A DNA stretch of 64,000 bases from Paenibacillaceae bacterium (GTDB lineage Bacteria > Bacillota > Bacilli > Paenibacillales > Paenibacillaceae), in contig REGQ01000005.1 in NCBI GenBank assembly GCA_004134985.1, positions 186,001 to 250,000 on the forward strand, read 5' to 3'. Positions within the stretch are counted from its first letter, which is position 1. Each line of letters begins with the position of its first letter. The notes below the pieces were generated by a model, which saw only the letters and a program-made list of their open reading frames with translations, made no database searches and was not told the origin of the DNA. Of the stretch, positions 52,800-60,774 are shown piece after piece. Position numbers and translations under genes: made by a program.

Positions 52800-54188
52800 C
52801 TAGCCTACCAAAATGTTATCCTCCGGGTAACCTATTTTGGAGGCTTGTTTTTTTTGCGCCAAAGCGTAGGCGAGTGTGAGCGGGCCGAGCCGACCGATAA
52901 ACATGGTAACAATGACGATAATTTGACTGATCGGGGTCAATTCGCCGGTCATGCCCATCGAAAGCCCGGTTGTGCTGAAAGCGGATGTCGCTTCAAACAA
53001 CACTTCAAGAAAGTGCTCTTCAAGCATGCCTTCCGAGATTGTCAGCAGCAGGGCGACAACTAGCACGCAAGCCAGAGAGCTGATCACGACGGCTAGTGCG
53101 CGCATGACGGAGTCCTGAGGGATACGTCGTTTAAAAGCGTGGATCTGGCCGCCCCCCCGAAACGTATTCATCGTCGCGAGCAAAATGATAACGAGCGTAT
53201 TGATCTTAATTCCACCGCCCGTACCGCCGGAAGCGGAGCCAATAAACATCAGAATGATGATCAGAAATTGCGAGGCGGGCAGCATATTGCTGATCTCTAT
53301 CGTATTGAACCCTGCGCTCCTTGGCGTGACACTTTGGAAGAAGGCGGCGAATAAGCGCTCCCACAACGTTAAATGACCGAAGGTAGCCGGATTCCAACTC
53401 TCCAGCAGAAACAGCAGCAAAAATCCGAATAGAGACAGCAATCCTGTAGCAAGCAGCACGATTTTGGCATGAAGGGACAGCTTCTTCAAGGAACGCTTGC
53501 GGATAATATCCACAATGACGATAAATCCCAAGCCGCCGATCATGAACAGAAGGGCAATCGTTATATTAACGACAGGATCGCCGACGTAAGGCGACAAGCT
53601 GGTTGGCCAAAGTGCAAATCCCGCATTGTTGAAGGCAGACACGGAATGAAACAAGGCATTGAACAAAGCCATCCCGAACCCCATCTCATCATGCCAGCGC
53701 CAAGTAAGGACAATTGTTGCCAGCGCTTCAAATGCAAAAGAGATCAGCACCACATATAAGGAAAGTTTGACTAGTCCCTGTGCCGATGTTGATTGGGTGG
53801 TTTGCTGGATAAGCAGACGCTGCTTCAAGCCGATTTTCTTGCCAAGCACAATGGCGACCATTACGCCGAGTGTCATGAAGCCGAGTCCGCCAATTTGGAT
53901 CATTACCATAATGATGATCTGTCCGAGAAGAGAGAAGGTTGTGCCTGTATCTGACAGGATTAGGCCATTAACACAGACAGCAGAAGTTGAAGTAAATAGT
54001 GCAGTAAGCAGCCCAACCGAGCGACCTGTTGCGGAGGAGTGGGGCAGGGAAAGCAGCAAAGTGCCAATTAATATCAGGATGAGAAATACGATAATAATGA
54101 ATTGCGGTGGACTCATGTTTAGTTTGAGCTTATTGACCCAGTATTCCATACGTCCCTTTGCCGCTTTATCAGTAGCGTTTGCGCTCAT
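52800..54188 (-). CDS. ktrB: Potassium channel-like transporter subunit KtrB (TrkH/KtrB family)
   Basis: Membrane subunit of a Ktr potassium uptake system, 462 residues from ATG 54188 (GGAGA six bases upstream; it overlaps ktrA by 20 bases). Four pore loops with selectivity-filter segments can be read in order: SAVCVNGL, SAFNNAGF, TPRSAGFNT and SAFSTTGLS. Each contains the Gly expected in Ktr/Trk channels. It follows the USP and KtrA genes in one riboswitch-controlled unit. Confidence 0.92.
   Translation of the reverse strand: MSANATDKAAKGRMEYWVNKLKLNMSPPQFIIIVFLILILIGTLLLSLPHSSATGRSVGLLTALFTSTSAVCVNGLILSDTGTTFSLLGQIIIMVMIQIGGLGFMTLGVMVAIVLGKKIGLKQRLLIQQTTQSTSAQGLVKLSLYVVLISFAFEALATIVLTWRWHDEMGFGMALFNALFHSVSAFNNAGFALWPTSLSPYVGDPVVNITIALLFMIGGLGFIVIVDIIRKRSLKKLSLHAKIVLLATGLLSLFGFLLLFLLESWNPATFGHLTLWERLFAAFFQSVTPRSAGFNTIEISNMLPASQFLIIILMFIGSASGGTGGGIKINTLVIILLATMNTFRGGGQIHAFKRRIPQDSVMRALAVVISSLACVLVVALLLTISEGMLEEHFLEVLFEATSAFSTTGLSMGMTGELTPISQIIVIVTMFIGRLGPLTLAYALAQKKQASKIGYPEDNILVG
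52802..52855 (+). terminator. Terminator of the PhyH operon, embedded in the end of ktrB
   Basis: A long stem (AGCCTACCAAAAT...ATTTTGGAGGCT with an inner GTTATCC/GGGTAAC stem) is followed by TTGTTTTTTTT on the plus strand. The same bases encode the last residues of KtrB on the minus strand, so terminator and coding sequence overlap. Confidence 0.85.
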
Positions 54189-54837
54189 AATCATTCTCCA
54201 AATGGCGAATATTTTCATTGCTGCCGATCATAAGCAGAATATCGCCCGTGTGAATTTGATCCTCCGCATTGGGGGAAACATTGATGGATTCCAGCGTTTT
54301 AATGGCCATGATCGTGCATCCATAGTTGGCGCGTATGTCCAGCTGTTTCAATGATTTGCCGTTCATTGCAGGCGGAGCCAGAATCTCCACAAGATTATAA
54401 TCCGATGACAGCTCGATATAATCGATCAAATTGTCGGAGCTTAACTGATTGCCAAGCCTCGTTCCCATGTCGCGCTCGGGATAGATCACTTGATCAGCGC
54501 CGATTTTGCTGAGCATTTTCCCATGCATTTCATTTTTCGCTTTGGCGGTCACTTTAGGCACCTCAAGCTCTTTCAGCAGCAGTGTTGTTAAAATGCTGGC
54601 CTGCAAATCTTCACCGATTGCAACAATCGCGTGGGAAAAGTTGCGTGCCCCCAGTTCCTTCAACACCCCTTCATCGGTGCAGTCCGCTTGCAGCGCGTGG
54701 GTGGCATAGGAGGACATTGCCTGCACCAGATGGTCATCCTTATCGACGGCAAGCACTTCATGACCGTTTGCAATCAAGGTGCGCGTCAGGCTGCAGCCGA
54801 AACGTCCAAGACCAATTACCATAAATTGTTTTTTCAT
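54169..54837 (-). CDS. ktrA: Potassium uptake regulatory subunit KtrA (RCK/TrkA)
   Basis: A 222-residue cytosolic gating ring protein. The RCK-N nucleotide-binding domain (1-125) has G-L-G-R-F-G near residue 9 and an acidic strand end (AVDKDD). The RCK-C domain (about 135-222) is the part that binds c-di-AMP in characterised KtrA proteins. The ATG has only a weak upstream site (GGACGTGCGAG). With the riboswitch upstream, c-di-AMP may act on both expression and activity. Confidence 0.92.
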   Translation of the reverse strand: MKKQFMVIGLGRFGCSLTRTLIANGHEVLAVDKDDHLVQAMSSYATHALQADCTDEGVLKELGARNFSHAIVAIGEDLQASILTTLLLKELEVPKVTAKAKNEMHGKMLSKIGADQVIYPERDMGTRLGNQLSSDNLIDYIELSSDYNLVEILAPPAMNGKSLKQLDIRANYGCTIMAIKTLESINVSPNAEDQIHTGDILLMIGSNENIRHLENDYERKRY

Positions 54838-54883
54838 GCTCGCACGTCCAATTCTGTATCATTATGCTTTATTTGCGCGCGGG

Positions 54884-55291
54884 TTATTCAGAACCAACAG
54901 CAACAACATGAAGATCAATTTCTCCAACCTTATTAAGCAACTCGTTAATCAGTGAGCCACGGGTAATTTCCTGCCAGCGTGTTTGCGCGGATTGCCCAAT
55001 GATCAGCTGTGTAATTTGTTTCTCCTTAGCGGATTCCACGATTCCGTCACATGGCTTGCGCATCTGGAAGTTTTTCATAATGAATTCCGCGCCAGCTTCC
55101 TGTGAGATCTTTCTCCACTCAGCCATACATCTTTCCTGTTTGTCATCTGGCTGCTTTGCCAGTTCAGGGTCGATGCTCAGCACGTATAACGGCGATTTGA
55201 GCAGCTGGGAAAGCTGGACACCGCGTCTGATTAATTGTTCTGCGTGGGATTCACAGTTCACACACACCATGATTTTTTCCAACGTCATCAT
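54884..55291 (-). CDS. Universal stress protein, KdpD-USP-like domain
   Basis: A 135-residue free-standing domain resembling the USP part of KdpD sensor kinases: IMVCVNCES at the start and IIGQSAQTRWQEITRGSLINELL near the end, the KdpD-type ligand region. AAGGAGAAC precedes the ATG. It is the first gene after the c-di-AMP riboswitch, upstream of ktrAB. KdpD USP domains bind c-di-AMP in some Firmicutes; a similar sensing role here is inference. Confidence 0.88.
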   Translation of the reverse strand: MMTLEKIMVCVNCESHAEQLIRRGVQLSQLLKSPLYVLSIDPELAKQPDDKQERCMAEWRKISQEAGAEFIMKNFQMRKPCDGIVESAKEKQITQLIIGQSAQTRWQEITRGSLINELLNKVGEIDLHVVAVGSE

Positions 55292-55390
55292 GTTTGTTCT
55301 CCTTTATTTTGAAATTGAGCCTGTCAGGTAAAGCGCGCTGCGCTTGCAGTGCTCTATAGATTCTTTAATGAACAGCCGCTTCCTTTACAC

Positions 55391-55432
55391 AAAGAAAAAG
55401 CCCGGCAGCAGAGAAATTCTGCTCCCAGACTT
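55391..55432 (-). terminator. Riboswitch expression-platform terminator
   Basis: On the minus strand a 13-base stem (55400-55412 with 55418-55430, one mismatch) is followed by TTTTTCTTT. It sits between the riboswitch aptamer and the USP gene, as expected for a ligand-induced off-switch. Confidence 0.85.
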
Positions 55433-55454
55433 CTTCGCGCATGAAAAAAAATGC

Positions 55455-55630
55455 GTAAAGTGGGGCGTTTCTCTCTCAATACGCTGACGAGGTTAGCTGT
55501 CGGATTCGGGCTTGAGAGTGCCCGTCCTTTACAAGTTCTACTAACGAAAGGATTCACCCCTGAAACCGCAACTGCGCGGCTTCGTTTGGTTCCCCCGTTC
55601 CCCTTTCCGGGGATTAAGCGTTTGAAAATA
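55455..55630 (-). promoter_or_regulatory. Cyclic di-AMP riboswitch (ydaO/yuaA class)
   Basis: Read on the minus strand, the sequence has the class hallmarks in order: GGGGGAACCA, then GGGGTGAATCC (55550-55560), then CCGACAGCTAACCTCGT (55487-55503) followed by AGCGT. These are the conserved binding-core segments of ydaO/yuaA RNAs. It precedes a terminator and the USP-ktrA-ktrB genes; high c-di-AMP would shut off potassium uptake. Confidence 0.92.
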
Positions 55631-55977
55631 TGTGGTTGTTGCTAGCAATCATATGACAATCCATGAAAGAAGTAAACCTTCGTTTCCGCTGTAATTCCGT
55701 CGAATTTGGCGCTTTTGGGTAATGTAAGCGCATTTAATGAAGTAAATCGTGCTCTAGCGAACCCGCAGATTGCCAATTGCAGTCTTTTGTCCAAAACGAA
55801 TAATTTCCCCATACCAGAGTGAAAATCGGGCTTGATTTTAAGGGGAAAGCGGCGATTTTAACGCAGTTTAGCTATAGGATTTACATGTTAAAGGGAGGGT
55901 ATACCCGAAGATTAAAATTTGCTCAAAAAATTTTTGGTAGCTGAGGGGAGAAGGGGGTGTTGATGTCGGTTTTTCTT

Positions 55978-56651
55978 GTATACCCTGTCTCAGGCAGCAG
56001 CCAGATACGATGATAATTCAGGAAACAAGCGTCGTGTCTGCAACGACAGAATTTTGGTCGTTTGGTCAATTAAGCTGAGGTAGCTGAGGGGAGACGGGGG
56101 GATATTGTTTTTTCTTGTATACCCTGTCTCAGGCAGCAGCCAGATACGATGATAATTCTGGAAACAAGCACCGTGTCTGCAACGACAGAATTTTGGTCGT
56201 TTGGTCAATTAAGCTAAGGCAGCTGAGGGGGATAAGGGGGGGGGGGGATGTTGGTTTTTCTTGTATACCCTGTCTCAGGCAGCAGCCAGATACGATGACA
56301 TTTCTGGAAACAAGCACCGTGTCTGCAACGACAGAATTTTGGTCGTTTGGTCAATTAAGCTGAGGTAGCTGAGGGGAGACGGGGGATGTTGTTTTTTCTT
56401 GTATACCCTGTCTCAGGCAGCAGCCAGATACGATGACAATTCTGGAAACAAGCACCGTGTCTGCAACGACAGAATCTTGGTGTTTGGCCAATTAAGCTGA
56501 GGCAGCTGAGGGGAGAAGGGGGGATGTTGGTTTTTTTTGTATACCCTGTCTCAGGCAGCAGTCAGATACGATGATAATTCAGGAAACAAGCACGGTGTCT
56601 GCAACGACAGAATTTTGGAGGTTTGGTCAATTAAGCTGAGATAGGGTATAC
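55978..56651 (+). repeat. Tandem array of five 113-146 base units with inverted ends
   Basis: Units begin with GTATACCCTGTCTCAGG at 55978, 56117, 56263, 56401 and 56539 (periods 139, 146, 138, 138). Inner sequence is highly conserved (GCAACGACAGAATTTTGG and others); a G-run of 5 to 12 bases near each junction varies in length. Only the last unit has the matching right end, CTGAGATAGGGTATAC (56636-56651), the inverted complement of the left end with one mismatch, giving a 113-base element with 16-base terminal inverted repeats. Confidence 0.85.
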
Positions 56652-56788
56652 AGCGGTGAAGGATATCAAGAGGCCGCGAGGGTCTTAAGCTTTGGCTTAA
56701 TCTAAAGCCCCAACAGACTCGAGGAACATATGAGAGGGAGCGAGTTCGACCGACCGTCGTCATGCAGCGAAAGCCCCCGCGCGGGTGG

Positions 56789-56990
56789 ATTCTAACCGCG
56801 AAAGCAGCACTGGAACACGAATCGCTCCACCGGGCACTGGGAATTGCGCGGCGCAGAACACGAGTGGAATTCTAACTGGTAAGCAGCACTGGAACACGTA
56901 TCACCCCCGCGAACGGGGAGCTGTGCGGTGCAGAACACGAATGAGAGTCTGACCGCAAAAGCAGCGCATGCGATCGGAATTCTAACGCTG
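56789..56990 (+). repeat. Degenerate 80-base direct repeat
   Basis: ATTCTAAC...AGCAGCACTGGAACACG recurs at 56789 and 56869 (period 80), with decayed partial copies near 56945 and 56979. Each unit ends in GCAGAACACGA. Unrelated to the array before it. Confidence 0.6.
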
Positions 56991-57100
56991 ATGAGCAGCG
57001 CTATTTAGGGAAATAGAGCCCAAAAAATATTGTAAGGAAACTGAGCCACCTTATTTATAGAAAATCGCACGATTTTAGCTGTTGATGGGGTGAATAAGCA

Positions 57101-57167
57101 CTGTGGCAAGCGTTAGACTTGAAAAAGGGGCATTTGAGGCCATTTAAGAGCTGTGGCAAGCGTTAGA
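57101..57167 (+). repeat. Two direct copies of CTGTGGCAAGCGTTAGA
   Basis: The 17-base sequence occurs at 57101-57117 and 57151-57167, 50 bases apart, within noncoding sequence. Confidence 0.6.
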
Positions 57168-57182
57168 GCATGATGCCCACAA

Positions 57183-57286
57183 AACAGCAAGCTACTCACG
57201 TAACAGAAAGCTACTCACGTAACAGAAAGCTACCCACGTAACAGAAAGCTACCCACGTAACAGAAAGTTACCATGAAACAGAAAGA
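57183..57286 (+). repeat. 19-base tandem repeat, about five copies
   Basis: Unit AACAGAAAGCTACYCACGT starts at 57183, 57202, 57221, 57240 and 57259, with a truncated copy at 57278. There are no spacers, so this is a simple tandem repeat, not a CRISPR array. Confidence 0.85.
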
Positions 57287-57330
57287 ACCTCTCTCAAGGG
57301 GGAAATGGCGGTTTGTCAGCCCTCGATGGT

Positions 57331-57565
57331 GCCGCCAGATGAACTTGACGGATCGTCACCGCCAGTAATGCCCCAGATGAACTTGCCGGATCGCTGCCAC
57401 CAGTAAGGCCACAAGATGGGACTTGCCGGATCGTCACCGCCAGTAATGCCACAAGATGGGACTTGCCGGATCGTCACCGCCAGTAATGCCACAAGATGGA
57501 ACTTGCCGGATCGTCACCGCCAGTAAGGCCGCCAGATGAACTTGCAGACGGAACTTGCCGGACAC
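57331..57565 (+). repeat. 40-base tandem repeat, about six copies
   Basis: Units start with GCC at 57331, 57370, 57408, 57448, 57488 and 57528; the core is ACTTGCCGGATCGTCACCGC. The middle three copies are almost identical, the edges diverge. Confidence 0.85.
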
Positions 57566-57764
57566 GAGGTTTGACCGCCGACGTGTGACCGAGCCCCGCA
57601 CTGGGAGACGAGCGCGGGGCGGAATTCGCTATTGAGAGGATGTTATGCAACTGCAACTGTCAATGGGTTATCGTATCCGAATCGCTCGTTGCCATTCTGG
57701 AGTGACCGCTACCCACGCTCTAAGCTCGCTCAAATTCGTCAACCGCTAATTTTGGCTGCGAAAC

Positions 57765-58643
57765 TTAAATGCTCCGCTTTATTTCCTCGATCAACAATAT
57801 ACTAATTTTGCTCAACGCATGTTTATTCCTCTTCGTCAGTATGCCGAGTTCCGGCCCTTCGAACATGTCGACAACCGGTTTGATCAGGGTGCCGGGAATT
57901 GGCGGCGAAATGGCTACCAGCGGCGCAAGTGCGATGCCGAGCTTGGCCTGTACATAATATTTCAACGCAGTAATGCCTGCGACTTCAATGCTGCTGTTGC
58001 GCGGCTTGCCGAACTGCAGAGCCATCATCTCCTCTACCCGCAAGCGGAAAGGGCAGGTGCCTGGCGTCACAAGAAAGCTCTCATCCTGCAGGTCGCGAAT
58101 AAACAATCTGTCCCGATCAGCAAAGGGATGATCGTCCGGGATAAGCAGACCGAAGGGCTCGAGCAGCAGCGGGTGAAAAGACAGTTCAAGATGGGGAGCC
58201 GGGAAGTTGCTTAAAGCAAAATCCAGTTGGTCTTCCAGCAGCAGTTTTGTTAACTCAAGCGATGTGCTGATCGTGACTTGAATTTGCACTTTTGGTTTAC
58301 TTTTTTTAAAGCTATTTAAAATATTGGGCAGGCGGTTGCTTGCCGAAGGCTCCGAAGCGCCGATTCGAACAATACCGGTTTCCCCCGCGATATAATCGTT
58401 CAGTTCATTGTTTAATTCGTCGTATTCATGAAGCAGCACGTCCGCCTTTGTCAGAAAAAAGCGTCCTGCACTCGTTAAAGTGATGGTTTTTCCCCGCTCA
58501 AATAAGGTTACCCCTAATTCTTCCTCCAGTTTTTTGATTTGCACTGTAATGGTAGGCGGTGAATATTGTAGCGCCTCTGCCGCGCGTTGAAAATTTCCGA
58601 GCCTGGCAATTGTTTGAAACGTCTTGAGCAGTCTGATTTCCAT
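57765..58643 (-). CDS. LysR family transcriptional regulator
   Basis: A 292-residue regulator from ATG 58643, where the conserved LysR N-terminus begins (MEIRLLKTF); an upstream TTG at 58685 would add 14 non-conserved residues. Helix-turn-helix at about 18-40 (NFQRAAEALQYSPPTITVQI). Effector domain about 90-290. Divergent from the AhpD-like gene with a 181-base AT-rich gap, so it probably controls the downstream catabolic and import genes. Ligand unknown. Confidence 0.9.
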   Translation of the reverse strand: MEIRLLKTFQTIARLGNFQRAAEALQYSPPTITVQIKKLEEELGVTLFERGKTITLTSAGRFFLTKADVLLHEYDELNNELNDYIAGETGIVRIGASEPSASNRLPNILNSFKKSKPKVQIQVTISTSLELTKLLLEDQLDFALSNFPAPHLELSFHPLLLEPFGLLIPDDHPFADRDRLFIRDLQDESFLVTPGTCPFRLRVEEMMALQFGKPRNSSIEVAGITALKYYVQAKLGIALAPLVAISPPIPGTLIKPVVDMFEGPELGILTKRNKHALSKISILLIEEIKRSI

Positions 58644-58824
58644 TTTTCCACGCCCTTTTCCACTGTTTAACAATATTAATTTCAAAACGCTCTACAATTC
58701 ACTTTTATTAAACGATAGCTTTAATGAATTCTATTATACTTTTCATTTAATTTGGTCTATTATAGCATATATCCTACTTATTCAAGCAAAATACTAAGAA
58801 TTAATATTTGGAGGGGTTTTTAAG

Positions 58825-59484
58825 ATGACACAGGAAAGTTTGTACGTAAGACGGAAGCCGAGTTATTCTGCCAAACTATTGGAACTTGCTCCTGAAAGCT
58901 TCAAGGCGTTCGGGGAATTTAACAAGCAGGCGCTCTCTGCTGGCGCACTTACAGTTAAACAAAAAGAACTGATCGCCGTAGCTGCCACACATATTACCGG
59001 ATGCCCCTATTGTATTGAAGCGCATGTCGGTAAAGCAAAGGCGCAGGAAGCTTCCTTGGCGGAACTTCTCGAAGCGATTGCGATTGCTGCTGCGGTAAGC
59101 GCACATGGTGTCGTCCATCATGCAGCCAATGCGGCGCAGGCTTACGAGAGTGCAGACGGACAGGATTTGTACCCGATCAGCAATATTGCATTAAACGGCC
59201 AATTGCAGCATGGCAACCCGGATCAGTTCGCCTCCTTCGGCGCTTATGTGGAGCAAGTGCTGCTGCCGGGGCATCTGAATGCGAAGGACAAGCAGTTGGT
59301 AGCGCTGGGCAGCGCGCTCGTTATCGGCAACGCGTACAGCATTGACAGCTTCACTGAATCGGCGAAACAAGCGGGCGTCAGCTTGCAGGAGGTAACGGAA
59401 ACATTGCTCGTCGCCGCCGCTTTGAAAGCAGGGGCATCGCTTGCTCACCGCGTGAACGCTTTGCAGGCTTATGATAAGGAGTAG
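58825..59484 (+). CDS. AhpD/carboxymuconolactone decarboxylase-like protein, duplicated domain
   Basis: A 219-residue protein made of two CMD-type repeats. The first (about 25-105) has the redox motif C60-P-Y-C63 with H67, as in AhpD-like peroxidase partners. In the second (about 125-210) the matching positions read A-Y-S, so only one half can be redox-active. GGAGGGG precedes the ATG. It lies first after the LysR gene and 86 bases before an M20 hydrolase. Detoxification role inferred. Confidence 0.85.
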   Translation: MTQESLYVRRKPSYSAKLLELAPESFKAFGEFNKQALSAGALTVKQKELIAVAATHITGCPYCIEAHVGKAKAQEASLAELLEAIAIAAAVSAHGVVHHAANAAQAYESADGQDLYPISNIALNGQLQHGNPDQFASFGAYVEQVLLPGHLNAKDKQLVALGSALVIGNAYSIDSFTESAKQAGVSLQEVTETLLVAAALKAGASLAHRVNALQAYDKE

Positions 59485-59570
59485 GCGCATTTCCCCAGAG
59501 TCGATAACGATAAAAGTTGCATAAATGCGGACCTGAACATTTACCCCACTAAACTTTAGGAGCTGATCCC

Positions 59571-60746
59571 ATGAGTGACACGATTCAATGGACCCAGGCG
59601 ATTGCCGAGCAGGCGATTGCATGGCGGAGAGACTTGCACCGCCAGCCGGAGCTGTCCTTCCAGGAATTCAAGACGGCACAATATGTGGAGGACCGATTGC
59701 GCGAGTTCGGCCATCTGGAGATCAGCCGGCCTACGCAGACGAGCGTCGTTGCCAGACTGATCGGCAAGTTCCCCGGCAAAGTGCTCGCCCTGCGGGCCGA
59801 TATGGACGCGCTGCCGATACAGGAGGAGACGGATTATCCGTACGCATCCGAAGTGGACGGGGTGATGCACGCCTGCGGACATGACGGCCATACAGCGATT
59901 TTATTGACGGCTGCTCAGCAGCTCGTTCAGCACAGAGATCGAATTCACGGCGAAGTGCGGTTTATTTTCCAGCATGCGGAGGAGCTGCCTCCCGGCGGAG
60001 CGCGCGAGCTGGTGGCTGCAGGCGTACTGGAGGGCGTGGACTGGATTGTCGGCGAGCATCTGTCGTCACTGCTCCCGCTCGGCCAAATCGGGGTTGGCTA
60101 CGGCGAGCGGGCAGCTTCGCCCGACAACTTCACAATCACAGTCAAAGGCAGCGGCGGCCATGCCGCAGCGCCTCATCGTGCAGTCGATTCGATCGCTATC
60201 GGCGCTCAGATCGTTACGAACCTTCAACATATTGTGTCGCGCAATACCGATCCGCTGGAGCGGCTCGTCGTTTCCGTTACCCAGTTCACGGGCGGCGCTT
60301 CGCATAACGTCATTCCCGATTCAGCCGTGCTGCGCGGCACGGTGCGCAGCTTCCAGGAAGAGCAGCGCCAGGAAGCGCGCAAGCGGCTGGAGCAGATCGT
60401 TGCAGGCATTACAGCAGCGCATGGCGCGCAATACGAGCTGGACTATCTGTTCGGCTATGCGCCGGTCGTCAATGACGAAGCGGTCACCCGGTTTGTTGAG
60501 GACGCGGCTGCAGAACTGTTCGGTGCTGAGGCGGTTATCGAGATTCCGCCGGGCATGGGGGCGGAAGATTTCTCAGCCTACCAGCAGGCCGTGCCGGGCG
60601 CATTTATTTTTATCGGTGCCGGTAATGTCGAGGCGGGCATCGTCCATCCCCATCATCACCCGCGTTTTGCATTCGACGAGGATGCGTTGCTAATCGGAGC
60701 GCGCCTGTTCGTGGGCGTAACGGAGCGGCTGCTTTTCAAGGATTGA
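59571..60746 (+). CDS. M20 family amidohydrolase (N-acyl amino acid/hippurate hydrolase-like)
   Basis: A 391-residue metal-dependent hydrolase of the M20D group, which removes acyl groups from N-acyl amino acids. Metal-site landmarks are HACGHDGHTA (about 102-111), the catalytic Glu pair in AEELPPGGA, His in GEHLSS, and a C-terminal HHHPRFAFDE. The central dimerisation domain (about 185-300) is present. AGGAGCTGAT precedes the ATG. A peptide-type importer follows 28 bases later, suggesting uptake and cleavage of an N-acylated compound or small peptide. Confidence 0.9.
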   Translation: MSDTIQWTQAIAEQAIAWRRDLHRQPELSFQEFKTAQYVEDRLREFGHLEISRPTQTSVVARLIGKFPGKVLALRADMDALPIQEETDYPYASEVDGVMHACGHDGHTAILLTAAQQLVQHRDRIHGEVRFIFQHAEELPPGGARELVAAGVLEGVDWIVGEHLSSLLPLGQIGVGYGERAASPDNFTITVKGSGGHAAAPHRAVDSIAIGAQIVTNLQHIVSRNTDPLERLVVSVTQFTGGASHNVIPDSAVLRGTVRSFQEEQRQEARKRLEQIVAGITAAHGAQYELDYLFGYAPVVNDEAVTRFVEDAAAELFGAEAVIEIPPGMGAEDFSAYQQAVPGAFIFIGAGNVEAGIVHPHHHPRFAFDEDALLIGARLFVGVTERLLFKD

Positions 60747-60774
60747 CCTAACCACTTAAGGAGAGTGCACACAC

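Larger units (their letters stand above)
55640..57764. other. Gene-free repeat island
   Basis: About 2.1 kb without a credible gene. After an unremarkable 300 bases it holds, in order, a 138-146 base tandem array (55978-56651), a degenerate 80-base repeat, a 50-base direct repeat, a 19-base array and a 40-base array, listed separately. Short open frames inside these arrays repeat with the units on both strands and are not supported as genes. Nothing is seen from 57566 to 57764. Confidence 0.75.

Noticed and set aside
55990-56763. Several 60-80 codon frames on both strands within the tandem array
   Set aside because: They recur with each repeat unit, run on both strands, lack ribosome sites and match no family; they follow from the repeat itself.
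57183-57565. Possible CRISPR array
   Set aside because: The 19- and 40-base repeats are contiguous without variable spacers and no cas genes are present.
57474-57656. A 60-codon minus-strand frame over the 40-base repeats
   Set aside because: Composition follows the repeats and no ribosome site is seen.
59571-60746. N-carbamoyl-glutamate hydrolase completing the ergothioneine-type pathway
   Set aside because: The sequence is of the hippurate hydrolase-like M20 type and lies 41 kb away beside a peptide importer.
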